A DNA stretch of 64,000 bases from an uncultured delta proteobacterium (GTDB lineage: Bacteria > Desulfobacterota > Desulfobulbia > Desulfobulbales > Desulfocapsaceae): assembly GCA_903901335.1 (NCBI GenBank), contig CAIUQR010000107.1:1-64000 (forward strand), given 5' to 3'. Of this stretch, positions 17,556-26,420 are shown piece by piece. The position numbers and the translations under genes are program-made. The notes under the pieces were generated by a model, which did not search any database, was not told the origin of the DNA, and worked only from the letters and a program-made list of their open reading frames with translations. Positions within the stretch are counted from its first letter, which is position 1; each line of letters starts with the position of its first letter.

Positions 17556-17804
17556 CTAACGGAAATGAGATCGTTGCTGTAAACCAGGATTCAAATCTCG
17601 TGACGCGCTACCAATATCCCCCTTACGCTCTATCGAAAATGTCCCTTCCTTCGCTTGTCCGAAATCGGCCCTTGCCGATTCCAAGCCAGCGAAAAGTAAC
17701 AAAAAAAGAACGAGAAGGATATACACAACGATCAGGATATTGCCTGGGTCTTTCAACCCGCGCGTCTCCTGTTTCACTCCTTCATAAATTGACTCATCCG
17801 GCAT
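17556..17804 (-). CDS. Small single-span membrane protein, hypothetical
   Basis: An 82-residue product beginning MPDESIYEGVKQETRG with one clear membrane span (ILIVVYILLVLFLLLFAGLE), then a polar tail. AGGAG lies about 7 nt ahead of the ATG at 17804, which supports translation. The last 25 residues look less protein-like and run into the hairpin at 17528-17554, so the native stop may have been lost. No family was recognised. Confidence 0.45.
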   Translation of the reverse strand: MPDESIYEGVKQETRGLKDPGNILIVVYILLVLFLLLFAGLESARADFGQAKEGTFSIERKGDIGSASRDLNPGLQQRSHFR

Positions 17805-18032
17805 ATACATCTCCTGCTGCTTTTCAGTTTATTTGTATCAACTCCATAGTCTTCCGTGTACCAATAAATCGTATAAGCATGACAGGGTCCTGATAAAAAA
17901 ATGACATCTCGCGTAAGAATTATGACGAATTATGACAAAGGGTGTGATTATACACGCAAATGATCTCTGCTGCTCGATGTACTAACCTTGAAGACGCTTC
18001 GGAACCCACACCGGCAGCAGAGGAAATTTCTC

Positions 18033-18620
18033 TCAACACATCTCAAGACTGACAAGACAGCTCTTCAATGGTCTTTTCGGCACATGATGAACCCCGTGCT
18101 CATCCCGCCAGTAGCGAATATCGTCCTCATTCCTGCTCTCTTCAATGATGACCGTCTCTCTGGGTTTACCGAGGGCGATAACCAGGGAGAGCTGCAAATG
18201 ATCAGGCATTTTGAACAGGGAGGCAAGCTTCGGGTTGAAGGCCCCGATTCTGCACCCTCCAATCCTTTTTTCCATCGCCCCGAGAAGCAGGTTCTGGGTT
18301 GCGACCCCCAGATCAAACTGCGCTTCAGTCTCAGGACCCTTCTGCCGGTTTTTATTTAACAGACAGAGGATATAGGCGCTGGGGCGTTCACCCTCAACCG
18401 GACCTTTCCAGTCCGTAAGGTATCCTGCCCAGCCAAGGAACGGGAAGATCTTTTCACAGAGTTCCGGTTTATTCACAACCATATACTGCCACGGCTGCCC
18501 ATTCCTGGCTGACCCTCCCAGGAGGGCCAGATCGATCAATTCGTGAAGGGTGGCGGTGCTGATGGCTTCTTTTTGGATAAAGCGGCGGAATGTCCTCGTC
18601 TTTGCGATAATTTCCTGCAT
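18033..18620 (-). CDS. Nitroreductase-family protein
   Basis: A 195-residue FMN-binding oxidoreductase of the nitroreductase fold: TRTFRRF near the N-terminus (phosphate-binding Arg residues), ARNGQPWQYMVV, FDLGVATQNLLLGAMEKRIGGCRIGAF and LSLVIALGKPRETV. The pattern is typical of short nitroreductases in anaerobes. Physiological substrate unknown. The first residues follow a weak ribosome binding site; the gene stands alone between non-coding spacers. Confidence 0.88.
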   Translation of the reverse strand: MQEIIAKTRTFRRFIQKEAISTATLHELIDLALLGGSARNGQPWQYMVVNKPELCEKIFPFLGWAGYLTDWKGPVEGERPSAYILCLLNKNRQKGPETEAQFDLGVATQNLLLGAMEKRIGGCRIGAFNPKLASLFKMPDHLQLSLVIALGKPRETVIIEESRNEDDIRYWRDEHGVHHVPKRPLKSCLVSLEMC

Positions 18621-18836
18621 AGAACACCATGGTTAAAATTTCTCAGTCAACAGTACACACTTTTTTCTCTATATTACCACTCCTTCATCAAAAATTTCCA
18701 CAGGTTTGCGAAAAATCAGACCTGCAGGTGCATCATCGGCCAAGAAAGAAATGGCCGGCATACCAATCACTGCAATCTGTCTTATTGTTTAATCGCGGGA
18801 GCAGTATTAAGCCCGTTACAAAAATGGAGGACCATC

Positions 18837-19043
18837 ATGAAAAATATCATGAACGATACATATCGTGGCTGGAATATTACAGTCGGCGCAGAACACAACA
18901 TGTGTTCCAATATCTGTTTTGATATAACTGATCCGTCGGGGAAAACCCGGCATGTTTCCATGGGTGGGGACAACGAACAACGAGCCCTGGAAAGGGCGCG
19001 GGAGATGATTGAGATGGACATCGCTTTCAGCAATGAAGACTGA
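18837..19043 (+). CDS. Small conserved-looking hypothetical protein
   Basis: A 68-residue soluble protein. The ATG at 18837 has GGAGG 8 nt upstream, which decides the start over a longer in-frame frame from 18543 that overlaps the divergent nitroreductase. It contains YRGWNITVGAEH and a C-terminal helix (EQRALERAREMIEMDIAFSN), with two Cys in NMCSNICFD. The composition and ribosome binding site support a real gene; the function is unknown. Confidence 0.6.
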   Translation: MKNIMNDTYRGWNITVGAEHNMCSNICFDITDPSGKTRHVSMGGDNEQRALERAREMIEMDIAFSNED

Positions 19044-19108
19044 CGGCGATCCGAACAGGCACCGGAAAGGTTCTGTCTCGGGCCAGGCAGAGTCCTTTTA
19101 AGGAAAAC

Positions 19109-20359
19109 CTAGCGCCAGGCCGCCGCCAGCAGATCAAGGATGTGAACGGCCTTCATCTTCAACCCGGCATGGTTGATGCTGTCCTGCAGCTGCATGATAC
19201 AGCCGGGGCAGGCAGTGGCAACCAGGCTTGCCCCGCTTTCCTGCAGTCCGGGGATCTTTTTTGCGCCGATGGCCCTGCTGCACTCATAATGATCGACCGA
19301 GAAGGTGCCGCCCAGACCACAGCAGGAAGAGGCGTTTTCCATCTCGACAAAATCGACGTTGGGCAGGGCCTTGAGCAGCTCTCTGGGTTCCCTGGTTATG
19401 CCCTGCGTCTTCAGGTGACAGGGATCGTGATAGGTGACTTTGACCCGATCCTGCCGTTTTTCCATGCCGGCCAGCTCCTCAAACAGTCCCTCCTTCTGCA
19501 GAAAGACACTGAAATCGATGAGCTTGCCGGTAAGATCCTTTGAGTCGACCTTCATGCTGCGGTATGCCCCGATACCGCCGTTACAAGAAGCACAGGCAGT
19601 GATTATGTACTGCACGTCCCGCTTCCTGAAGGCCTCCAGATTGGCCAGGGCCAGCTCGTCCACCAGCCTGCCGTTACCGGCGGATAAGGCCGGGATGCCG
19701 CAGCATTGCTGCGCCTTAGGTAGAAAAACCGGATACCCCATCCGTTGCAAGACCGTAATCATTGCCTCTCCTATCTCCGGATAGGCATAGGTGATCGAAC
19801 ACCCGGCGAAGAATCCAACAACCGGCTTGTCTGCCCGGCCTTCGATGAACTCGGGAAATCTGTCAAAAAGATTGCGGAAGGCAATCTTCGGAACAGTCCG
19901 GCCCTTCATGGAAGGCGCAGGAAAACGCAGACGCAGGCCGCTGGTCTCCGGGATCTTTTCAAACAGGAGGGGAGACAAAAACGCCCCGCTTTTCGCGAGG
20001 GTCTTCATCAGGACCCTGGATCCGAGCAGAGCCGACACCCCTTTGCCGACCAGAGACATCCCCTGCTTGTCGGTGATCTCGCGGCGGATGGCGCCGACGA
20101 TCTCATGGGTCGGCACCGTATTGGGGCATTTGTGCATGCAGGAGCCGCACATCAGACACATGCCGATGTCCTGCTGCAGCCGCTCTTCGAGACCGATCCC
20201 GCCATCCAGCAGTGCCGCCGCAAGGGCTATCTTGCCCCTGGCCACCGCCCCTTCCCGCCTGGTCGCGAGATAGGCCGGACAGTAGGCCTGGCAGACCCCG
20301 CACTTGACACACTCGCGGATCACCTTCTCAAAATCTTTCAGACTCTTATGCATGCTCAT
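19109..20359 (-). CDS. glcF: Glycolate/lactate oxidase iron-sulfur subunit
   Basis: A 416-residue Fe-S protein with two 4Fe-4S motifs near the N-terminus (CVKCGVCQAYCP and CLMCGSCMHKCP) and two CCG-type domains (QQCCGIPAL and SSCCGLGGTF), as in GlcF, LldE and HdrD. It passes electrons from the flavin subunit to the quinone pool or another carrier. The ATG lies 3 bp beyond the glcD stop, so the pair is one operon. GlcF is the likely assignment; a D-lactate dehydrogenase subunit with the same architecture is possible. Confidence 0.9.
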   Translation of the reverse strand: MSMHKSLKDFEKVIRECVKCGVCQAYCPAYLATRREGAVARGKIALAAALLDGGIGLEERLQQDIGMCLMCGSCMHKCPNTVPTHEIVGAIRREITDKQGMSLVGKGVSALLGSRVLMKTLAKSGAFLSPLLFEKIPETSGLRLRFPAPSMKGRTVPKIAFRNLFDRFPEFIEGRADKPVVGFFAGCSITYAYPEIGEAMITVLQRMGYPVFLPKAQQCCGIPALSAGNGRLVDELALANLEAFRKRDVQYIITACASCNGGIGAYRSMKVDSKDLTGKLIDFSVFLQKEGLFEELAGMEKRQDRVKVTYHDPCHLKTQGITREPRELLKALPNVDFVEMENASSCCGLGGTFSVDHYECSRAIGAKKIPGLQESGASLVATACPGCIMQLQDSINHAGLKMKAVHILDLLAAAWR

Positions 20360-20362
20360 CGC

Positions 20363-21775
20363 TTATCTGCTACTCGCCTCTGCCGGTCGTTGGGGAGAGC
20401 TCTCCAGAAAGATCTTGCCCGGATTGAGGATATTGTTAGGGTCGAAGGCCGCCTTGATCCGCTGCAGAGAGGAGATCGTCGCAGCATCCAGCTCCATATG
20501 CAGAAACGGCGCCTTGGCCGTGCCGATACCGTGTTCGCCGGAGATCGAGCCCTGCAGATCGATGACGGTACGGAAGACCTCGCTTAAAACCTTTTCCACC
20601 TTCTCCGCCATCCCGTTCGCCTGCAGATCGACCATGATATTGACATGGATATTGCCGTCGCCGGCATGCCCGAAATTGACGATGGGCACGTTGTAATCCG
20701 TGGAAATCTTCTCCAGGGCCCGGATCATATCCGGCACCCTGGATCTTGGCACGACGATATCCTCGTTGAACTTGTCAGGCCCCATCTGGCGCAGGCTGGG
20801 GCTGACGATGCGGCGCACCTGCCAGATCTCCTCCGATTCCGTATCGGTGGCCGCAATCCTGGTCGCAAGGATGCCGAAGGGCCGGATGACAGCGAGAATT
20901 TTCTCGACCTGCTGATCGAGGATCTCCTTATCGCCATCCACCTCGATGATCAGGACGGCCCGGCATTCCTCCGGCAGGGAAATACTGCTCGCCTCCCGGA
21001 TACAGGCGATGGTCGCTGCGTCCATGAACTCCAGGGTGGCGGGAATGATCCTGGCCCCGATGATGGCCGAGACCGATTTGGCCGCCCCGTCGATGGTCTC
21101 GAACTGGACCAGCATGGTCTTCTTGGCCTCCGGTTTCGGCAGCAGTCTGACCAGAATCTTCGTCACAATGCCGAGTGTCCCCTCCGAGCCGACAAAGAGC
21201 CTGGTGAGATCATAGCCCACCACGTTTTTGAGGGTCCTGCCGCCGGTCTTGATGATATCGCCGGTGGGGGTCACCACCTCAAGGCCCAGGACATAATCCC
21301 TGGTCACTCCGTATTTCACACAGCGCGGACCGCCGGCGCATTCCGCCACATTGCCGCCCATGGTACAGAACTCCTTGGACGCCGGATCGGGCGGATAGAA
21401 GAGGCCCCGGCGCTCCACCTGCCGCTGCAGCTCGGCCGTCACCACCCCCGGTTCGACCTCGGCGGTGAGATTTTCCATGTCGATTTCGAGAATCCTGTCC
21501 ATGCGCGTCAGCACCAGGACAATGCCACCCTGCACCGGCAGGCTGCCGCCGGTGAAACCGCTGCCCGCCCCCCGCGGCAAAACGGGAACCAGGTGCCTGT
21601 TGGCCAGTTTCAGCACCGAGCTGACCTCAGCCGTCGACCCGGCATAGACCACCACGTCCGGCAGGTGCCGCTCCTGGGTGGCATCATAGGAATGGGTGAT
21701 CCTGTCGGTCAACTCTGTGAAAACGTTTTCCTGCCCGACGATACCCTTAAGCTCTTTTAAAACCTGCTCATCCAT
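20363..21775 (-). CDS. glcD: FAD-binding glycolate/D-lactate oxidase subunit
   Basis: A 470-residue flavoprotein of the VAO family: FAD-binding PCMH domain with LPRGAGSGFTGGSLPVQGG (about 70-88) and PPDPASKEFCTMGGNVAECAGG, and the C-terminal cap with VNFGHAGDGNIHVN and SGEHGIG, whose His residues contribute to catalysis. It oxidises a 2-hydroxy acid such as glycolate or D-lactate and hands electrons to GlcF. I prefer ATG 21775 (AAGGAA 8 nt upstream) to GTG 21781. Confidence 0.92.
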   Translation of the reverse strand: MDEQVLKELKGIVGQENVFTELTDRITHSYDATQERHLPDVVVYAGSTAEVSSVLKLANRHLVPVLPRGAGSGFTGGSLPVQGGIVLVLTRMDRILEIDMENLTAEVEPGVVTAELQRQVERRGLFYPPDPASKEFCTMGGNVAECAGGPRCVKYGVTRDYVLGLEVVTPTGDIIKTGGRTLKNVVGYDLTRLFVGSEGTLGIVTKILVRLLPKPEAKKTMLVQFETIDGAAKSVSAIIGARIIPATLEFMDAATIACIREASSISLPEECRAVLIIEVDGDKEILDQQVEKILAVIRPFGILATRIAATDTESEEIWQVRRIVSPSLRQMGPDKFNEDIVVPRSRVPDMIRALEKISTDYNVPIVNFGHAGDGNIHVNIMVDLQANGMAEKVEKVLSEVFRTVIDLQGSISGEHGIGTAKAPFLHMELDAATISSLQRIKAAFDPNNILNPGKIFLESSPQRPAEASSR

Positions 21776-21781
21776 ATTCAC

Positions 21782-22053
21782 TTTTCCTTCGGCAAGATCT
21801 TAGCAACCCCTGAGACAATAATGATTACGGGACAAAATAAAAAGCCAAAAGAACGATGCCGATTGAAGGCCACCTGGGAAAATTGCCTTTTGATATTTCA
21901 AAACAAGTGCAAAATACTCGAGAATGTTTCCGTCATCAATCAATAGCTGCCAAAGGAAGAGGTTTGTTTTTTCTCTGCCCTTATTTGACATTCTGATTTC
22001 TCTATCGGATAATTGAAGAAAAGAATCCCTTCGAAGTCAGAGCGAGGCCGCCC
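21782..22053. other. Divergent spacer between glcD and the alcohol dehydrogenase
   Basis: A 270-bp region that must hold the promoters of both flanking operons. It is visibly AT-richer than the genes. A 63-codon minus-strand frame at 21800-21991 has no ribosome binding site and is not called. Confidence 0.5.
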
Positions 22054-23205
22054 ATGTTGGAGCTGAGAAAATTCGTTGCCCCGGAATTCGTCTTCGGACC
22101 CGATGCGGTAAACCTTGTCGGCCGCTATCTCTCCAACTTCGGGGCGAGAAATGTTCTGGTTGTGACCGACGCTGGAATAATTGCTGCTGGCTGGGCGGAA
22201 AAAATTTCCAGCCTCATTGGAGAGGAAGGGATAGGTTGTACCGTTTTTTCCGCCATCTCGGCCAATCCACGTTCCGGGGAGGTGATGGCCGGTGCCGAAT
22301 TTTATCACGAGCATCATTGTGATATCATTGTCGCAATCGGTGGCGGCAGCCCGATGGATTGCGCCAAGGGAATCGGCATAGTCACGACCAACCACCACAA
22401 CATCCTCACCTTTGAAGGGATTGACAATGTCCCGATTCCCGGTCCTCCCCTCATCTGTATTCCAACTACGGCAGGAACATCTGCAGACGTCTCGCAGTTT
22501 GCGATAATCACCAATCGCGATGAGGGCGTAAAAACCGCCATCATCAGCAAAACCATGGTCCCGGATGTGGCGCTTATCGATCCCGTAACCACACTGACGA
22601 TGAGTCCGTATCTCACTGCCTGCACCGGCATGGATGCCCTCGTTCATGCTATTGAGGCCTATGTTTCCACTGCCAACTCCCCTCTCTATGATCTCCATGC
22701 CCTGGAGGCCGTCCGGTTGATAAGCGCAAATCTCCTCTCCGTGCTTATCAACCCCACCGATATTGAATTGCGGAACAGACTGATGCTTGGCAGTCTGCTG
22801 GCCGGTCTGGCCTTCTCCAATGCCAGTCTTGGTGCTGTACATGCCATGGCACACAGCCTTGGAGGGTTCCTTGATCTCCCGCACGGCGAATGCAATGCTA
22901 TCCTGCTCGAACATGTCATTGCCTATAATTACCGGGAGGCCGCAGAACGTTACGCCAGGATCGGGGGGGCCTTGGGCCTTGACACGCACGGCATGCAATC
23001 GCGGGACATTCAAGAGGCAGTGATCTCCGAAATCAGACGGCTGAAACGGTCGGTCGGTATTCAGAAAACCCTTGGAGAAAGAGGGACAAAACGCTCAGAC
23101 ATCCCGGCCCTTGCCGAAAAAGCCATGCAGGACCCCTGTATGGTAACCAATCCGCGCATCCCGACCCAACGCGACATAGAGGCCATCTATGAAGAAGCCC
23201 TCTGA
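22054..23205 (+). CDS. Iron-containing alcohol dehydrogenase
   Basis: A 383-residue group III dehydrogenase: NAD-binding AIGGGSPMDCAKGIGI (about 91-106), PTTAGTSADVSQFAII, and the metal site provided by DALVHAIEAYVST and AMAHSLGGFLDLPHGECNAILLEHV, with Asp, His, His and His ligands. It interconverts an alcohol and an aldehyde with NAD(P). A hybrid histidine kinase gene overlaps its 3' end by 17 bp, so expression of the two is coupled. Confidence 0.95.
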   Translation: MLELRKFVAPEFVFGPDAVNLVGRYLSNFGARNVLVVTDAGIIAAGWAEKISSLIGEEGIGCTVFSAISANPRSGEVMAGAEFYHEHHCDIIVAIGGGSPMDCAKGIGIVTTNHHNILTFEGIDNVPIPGPPLICIPTTAGTSADVSQFAIITNRDEGVKTAIISKTMVPDVALIDPVTTLTMSPYLTACTGMDALVHAIEAYVSTANSPLYDLHALEAVRLISANLLSVLINPTDIELRNRLMLGSLLAGLAFSNASLGAVHAMAHSLGGFLDLPHGECNAILLEHVIAYNYREAAERYARIGGALGLDTHGMQSRDIQEAVISEIRRLKRSVGIQKTLGERGTKRSDIPALAEKAMQDPCMVTNPRIPTQRDIEAIYEEAL

Positions 23206-24547
23206 TACAAAAAGCCAGAGGGAACAATTGCGTAACAGCATCATTGGTCTTGGTGAAAGGTCCATACGAAAGAGCTACTACCCTGAACTCCAAAAAAGAA
23301 TTGCCGAGCTGGAAAAGGCAAATGAGGAACTGCTTCTTGAGGTAACCAATCGCCAGCGGGCTCAGGCCACCCAAAGAAAGCTTGAGGGGCTCCTCCAACA
23401 GTCCCAGAAGATGGAGGCCATCGGCACGCTTGCCGGAGGCATTGCTCACGACTTCAACAATATACTGTCAGCAATAATCGGTTATACCGAACTCGCCAAG
23501 CTCTCTCTTCTCCGTACGGATTTTACCGAGAAAGCGAAAGTGACAAACGACCTGGAGCAGGTTCTTCAGGCCGGACAAAGAGCAAAAGAGCTCGTAAAAC
23601 AAATAGTTTCCTACAGCAGACAACAGAACCAGCCACGGAAACCGATTCAGGTCAATACGATCATACGAGAGGCCTTGAGGCTCCTGCACGCATCAATTCC
23701 AAAATCGGTTGAAATCAGGGAAAATATTGCCGACCATGATACACTCATTCTGGGAGATCCGACCGAGATACATCAAATCATTATGAACCTGTGCACCAAT
23801 GCCAACCATGCCATGCGCGACAAAGGCGGGATTCTGGCAATAGAGCTTGTACCTACCGAGATTCACCCGGATGACGAAAAAAGCACAACCCTTCGTTTGA
23901 CACCGGGGCCCTACCTCCTCCTGAAGATATGCGACAACGGAAGAGGAATGGAAAAGGCCATTCAGGACAGGATCTTCGATCCCTATTTCACCACCAAGGA
24001 ATCAGGGGAAGGAACAGGCATAGGACTTGCGGTGGTGCATGGAATTGTAAAAAGCCATAATGGGCACATCAGTGTCTACAGTGAACCCGGCAAGGGCAGC
24101 TCCTTTCTGATCTACCTCCCAAGGATCGTTCGGGAGGATGTACGGAAGGATGAAATTCACACAATCGAAACCCCGGCAGGTACCGAGAGGATTCTGGTCA
24201 TTGACGACGAGGTGATCATCGCCGACATGGAACAGCGTCTTCTCGAAAGTCTCGGCTACCAGGTAACCTCGATCACCAGCCCCTTTGATGCCTTGCACCT
24301 TATATCAGCGCAGCCGCACAGGTATGATCTTGTTCTCACCGATATGACCATGCCCAGAATGAATGGCGCAGAACTTGCCCAAAAAATTCTCCGGATTCGA
24401 GCCGATATGCCGGTTATTCTCTGTACCGGCTTCAGTGAAATGATGAATGAAAAAAAAGCCAGGGCTATCGGAATTCGGGACTATGTCATGAAGCCTTTAA
24501 TCCGTAAGGATATCGCCGAAGCCATACGAAAAGTGTTCGACGCCTGA
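23189..24547 (+). CDS. Hybrid histidine kinase with C-terminal receiver domain
   Basis: A 452-residue cytoplasmic protein: an N-terminal coiled coil (about 30-75), a HisKA-type H-box HDFNNILSAIIGYTE with H87, an HATPase domain (NLCTNANHAMRDKGG, ICDNGRGME, GTGIGLAVVHGIVKSHNG) and a receiver domain from about 330 with phospho-acceptor D385 in VLTDMTMPRMNG. There is no PAS or transmembrane input domain, so the coiled coil or a partner must supply the signal. The start overlaps the alcohol dehydrogenase gene, suggesting that it senses or serves alcohol metabolism (inference). Confidence 0.92.
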   Translation: MKKPSDTKSQREQLRNSIIGLGERSIRKSYYPELQKRIAELEKANEELLLEVTNRQRAQATQRKLEGLLQQSQKMEAIGTLAGGIAHDFNNILSAIIGYTELAKLSLLRTDFTEKAKVTNDLEQVLQAGQRAKELVKQIVSYSRQQNQPRKPIQVNTIIREALRLLHASIPKSVEIRENIADHDTLILGDPTEIHQIIMNLCTNANHAMRDKGGILAIELVPTEIHPDDEKSTTLRLTPGPYLLLKICDNGRGMEKAIQDRIFDPYFTTKESGEGTGIGLAVVHGIVKSHNGHISVYSEPGKGSSFLIYLPRIVREDVRKDEIHTIETPAGTERILVIDDEVIIADMEQRLLESLGYQVTSITSPFDALHLISAQPHRYDLVLTDMTMPRMNGAELAQKILRIRADMPVILCTGFSEMMNEKKARAIGIRDYVMKPLIRKDIAEAIRKVFDA

Positions 24548-24553
24548 AAAATT

Positions 24554-26332
24554 TCAGAGGTATCCCCTCCTCTCCTTCTGTTGACGCAAGTGATTATTCC
24601 TGCCGGACAGGAAGCCTGAAAAAAAACTCTTGGCATTTGCCCCTATCGACCGGTTGTTGTAGCCGCCTTCCTGCAGCACCAGGGTCGGCTTCTGCAGTCG
24701 GCCGATCTCCGAACCAATTTCTGTAAAATCCTTGGCCATCAGGCTCCATGTACCGGTCGGATCTCCTTTGGCTGTATCCAGACCAAGGCAGACAACCAGG
24801 CAGGTAGGCCCGAAGTCCCGGATGCGGGCCAGAGCAATCCGCAGCGTATGCAGGTAATCCGCCGCCTTAATCGTCTCCGGCAAGGGGTAATTGACGCTGT
24901 ACCCCACCCCTTCTCCCTCGCCCCGTTCGTCGGCAAAGCCGGTGAAATACGGATAGGCGAAGCGCGGGTGCCCGTGAATCGACAGTGTCAGCACATCTTT
25001 TCGCCGGTAGAAGATATCCTGCTGGCCGTTGCCGTGATGATAATCGATATCCAGCATCGCCACCTTGCCGAACTGGCTGAGTTGATGAGCGGCAATGGCC
25101 GCATTGTTGAAATAGCAGAATCCGCCGAAGAAACCCCGCTCGGCGTGGTGCCCCGGTGGACGAACCAGCACGTAGGCTGTTCTTCTGCCGGAAAGGATCT
25201 CATGCACGCCGGTAAGGGCACAGTCGACGGCCCGATGTGCCGCAACATAAGCATGGCCGCTGATCGGGGTGAAGGTGTCGATGCAGTAGTAGCCCGCACG
25301 CATAGCCAGGTCCACCGGCGGCCGGGCCCGGTTGCGGATAGGGAATACATAGGGATAGATGGGACTATCCGGCTCGGCATTCTTACAGACCTTCTTGAAG
25401 TATTTCACATAGTCGGGATCATGCACGGCGTTAATCGCCGAGTCGCCGAACGATTTCAAGGGCACAGGGTCAAAGAATCCTGTCGGCTCCAAGACCCGGG
25501 ATATGGCCCTGATCCGTACAGGCGACTCGACATACCCGCGCTCTTTCACATGGTGGATCTGGTGCTGGTCCGTCACGACAAGAGCGATCTTGGCAAGATT
25601 GGTGGTCATGGACGCATTTCTCCTCTCCACCACCGGAGCCGCAGCATAGCGCGGCGGCCTGAGTCGAACGGGGTCCTCACGCACAGACCCCAGCACCATC
25701 TGGACATAGGCCGGGCCGCAGATGTCTTCGTACTTCCGCTCGAGAATGCGGGCAATCACCCGTTTCAGGAAGTTTCGACTGAGTATGCTCCCCTGGGCCA
25801 GGTCATCGAATACCAGGTAGGGCGGGTTGTCCGCCTCGGGATGAACGCGCGTTTCGTAGGCAGTGTTCACTACAGGACGCGCCCCGTAGGTCTCGTAGAA
25901 CCTCAATCTCGCCCGATTCTGATTCAGGACATCCGGGTCACGGCACAGCATCGGATTGTCGGGCAGGCTTTCCAGGAACACACCGACCACACCGAGAGTC
26001 AGGGCCTCGCTTCGCACCCTGGCGTAGAGCGCTCCGCCCACACCGCGTCCCGCCAGCCTCTTGTCGCTGGTGAGGAAGTCAAGATAGCAGAAATTCAGCT
26101 CCGCATCATGATCAAGCAAGGCCAGACCACGGACGGTGGATCTTTGGTCTTCGGCCACGTAGAGAATCGAACGAAAGCCGTATTTAAACGGAAACCTCAG
26201 TGATTCAGGGATGCGATCTATTTTCTTGCGGGCAAGCAACTCGAAATGTAAACGCATGATGGCCTTCACCTGTGCCAGGGTATGCTGATTGGCAGGAACG
26301 GCATCATCGAATATACGACGGATACGGAACAT
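24554..26332 (-). CDS. GNAT acetyltransferase fused to histone-deacetylase-like hydrolase
   Basis: A 592-residue two-domain protein. Residues 1-190 look like a GNAT N-acetyltransferase, with the acetyl-CoA loop RGVGGALYARVRSEA and LRFYETYGARPV. Residues about 245-575 are a zinc-dependent deacetylase of the HDAC/AcuC/acetylpolyamine amidohydrolase class: RPPGHHAERGFFGGFCYFNN, LDIDYHHGNGQQDIFY (Asp-His zinc ligands), LSIHGHPRFAYPYF, GLDTAKGDPTG and LVLQEGGYNN. Both active-site sets look complete, so one chain could add and remove acetyl groups, or couple two substrates. GGGAGG lies upstream of the ATG. Confidence 0.9.
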   Translation of the reverse strand: MFRIRRIFDDAVPANQHTLAQVKAIMRLHFELLARKKIDRIPESLRFPFKYGFRSILYVAEDQRSTVRGLALLDHDAELNFCYLDFLTSDKRLAGRGVGGALYARVRSEALTLGVVGVFLESLPDNPMLCRDPDVLNQNRARLRFYETYGARPVVNTAYETRVHPEADNPPYLVFDDLAQGSILSRNFLKRVIARILERKYEDICGPAYVQMVLGSVREDPVRLRPPRYAAAPVVERRNASMTTNLAKIALVVTDQHQIHHVKERGYVESPVRIRAISRVLEPTGFFDPVPLKSFGDSAINAVHDPDYVKYFKKVCKNAEPDSPIYPYVFPIRNRARPPVDLAMRAGYYCIDTFTPISGHAYVAAHRAVDCALTGVHEILSGRRTAYVLVRPPGHHAERGFFGGFCYFNNAAIAAHQLSQFGKVAMLDIDYHHGNGQQDIFYRRKDVLTLSIHGHPRFAYPYFTGFADERGEGEGVGYSVNYPLPETIKAADYLHTLRIALARIRDFGPTCLVVCLGLDTAKGDPTGTWSLMAKDFTEIGSEIGRLQKPTLVLQEGGYNNRSIGANAKSFFSGFLSGRNNHLRQQKERRGYL

Positions 26333-26420
26333 CTGATCCTCCCTTGGTTCAATAGGTGATTCTATTTTTTCCAGCTATCCCCACATACAGGAAGGATCTT
26401 TGCCTCATATTTTGTCGTGA

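Noticed and set aside
17590-17635. tRNA-like 3' sequence with ATTCAAATC and a terminal ACCA
   Set aside because: The T-stem does not pair and no acceptor, D or anticodon arms can be built around it.
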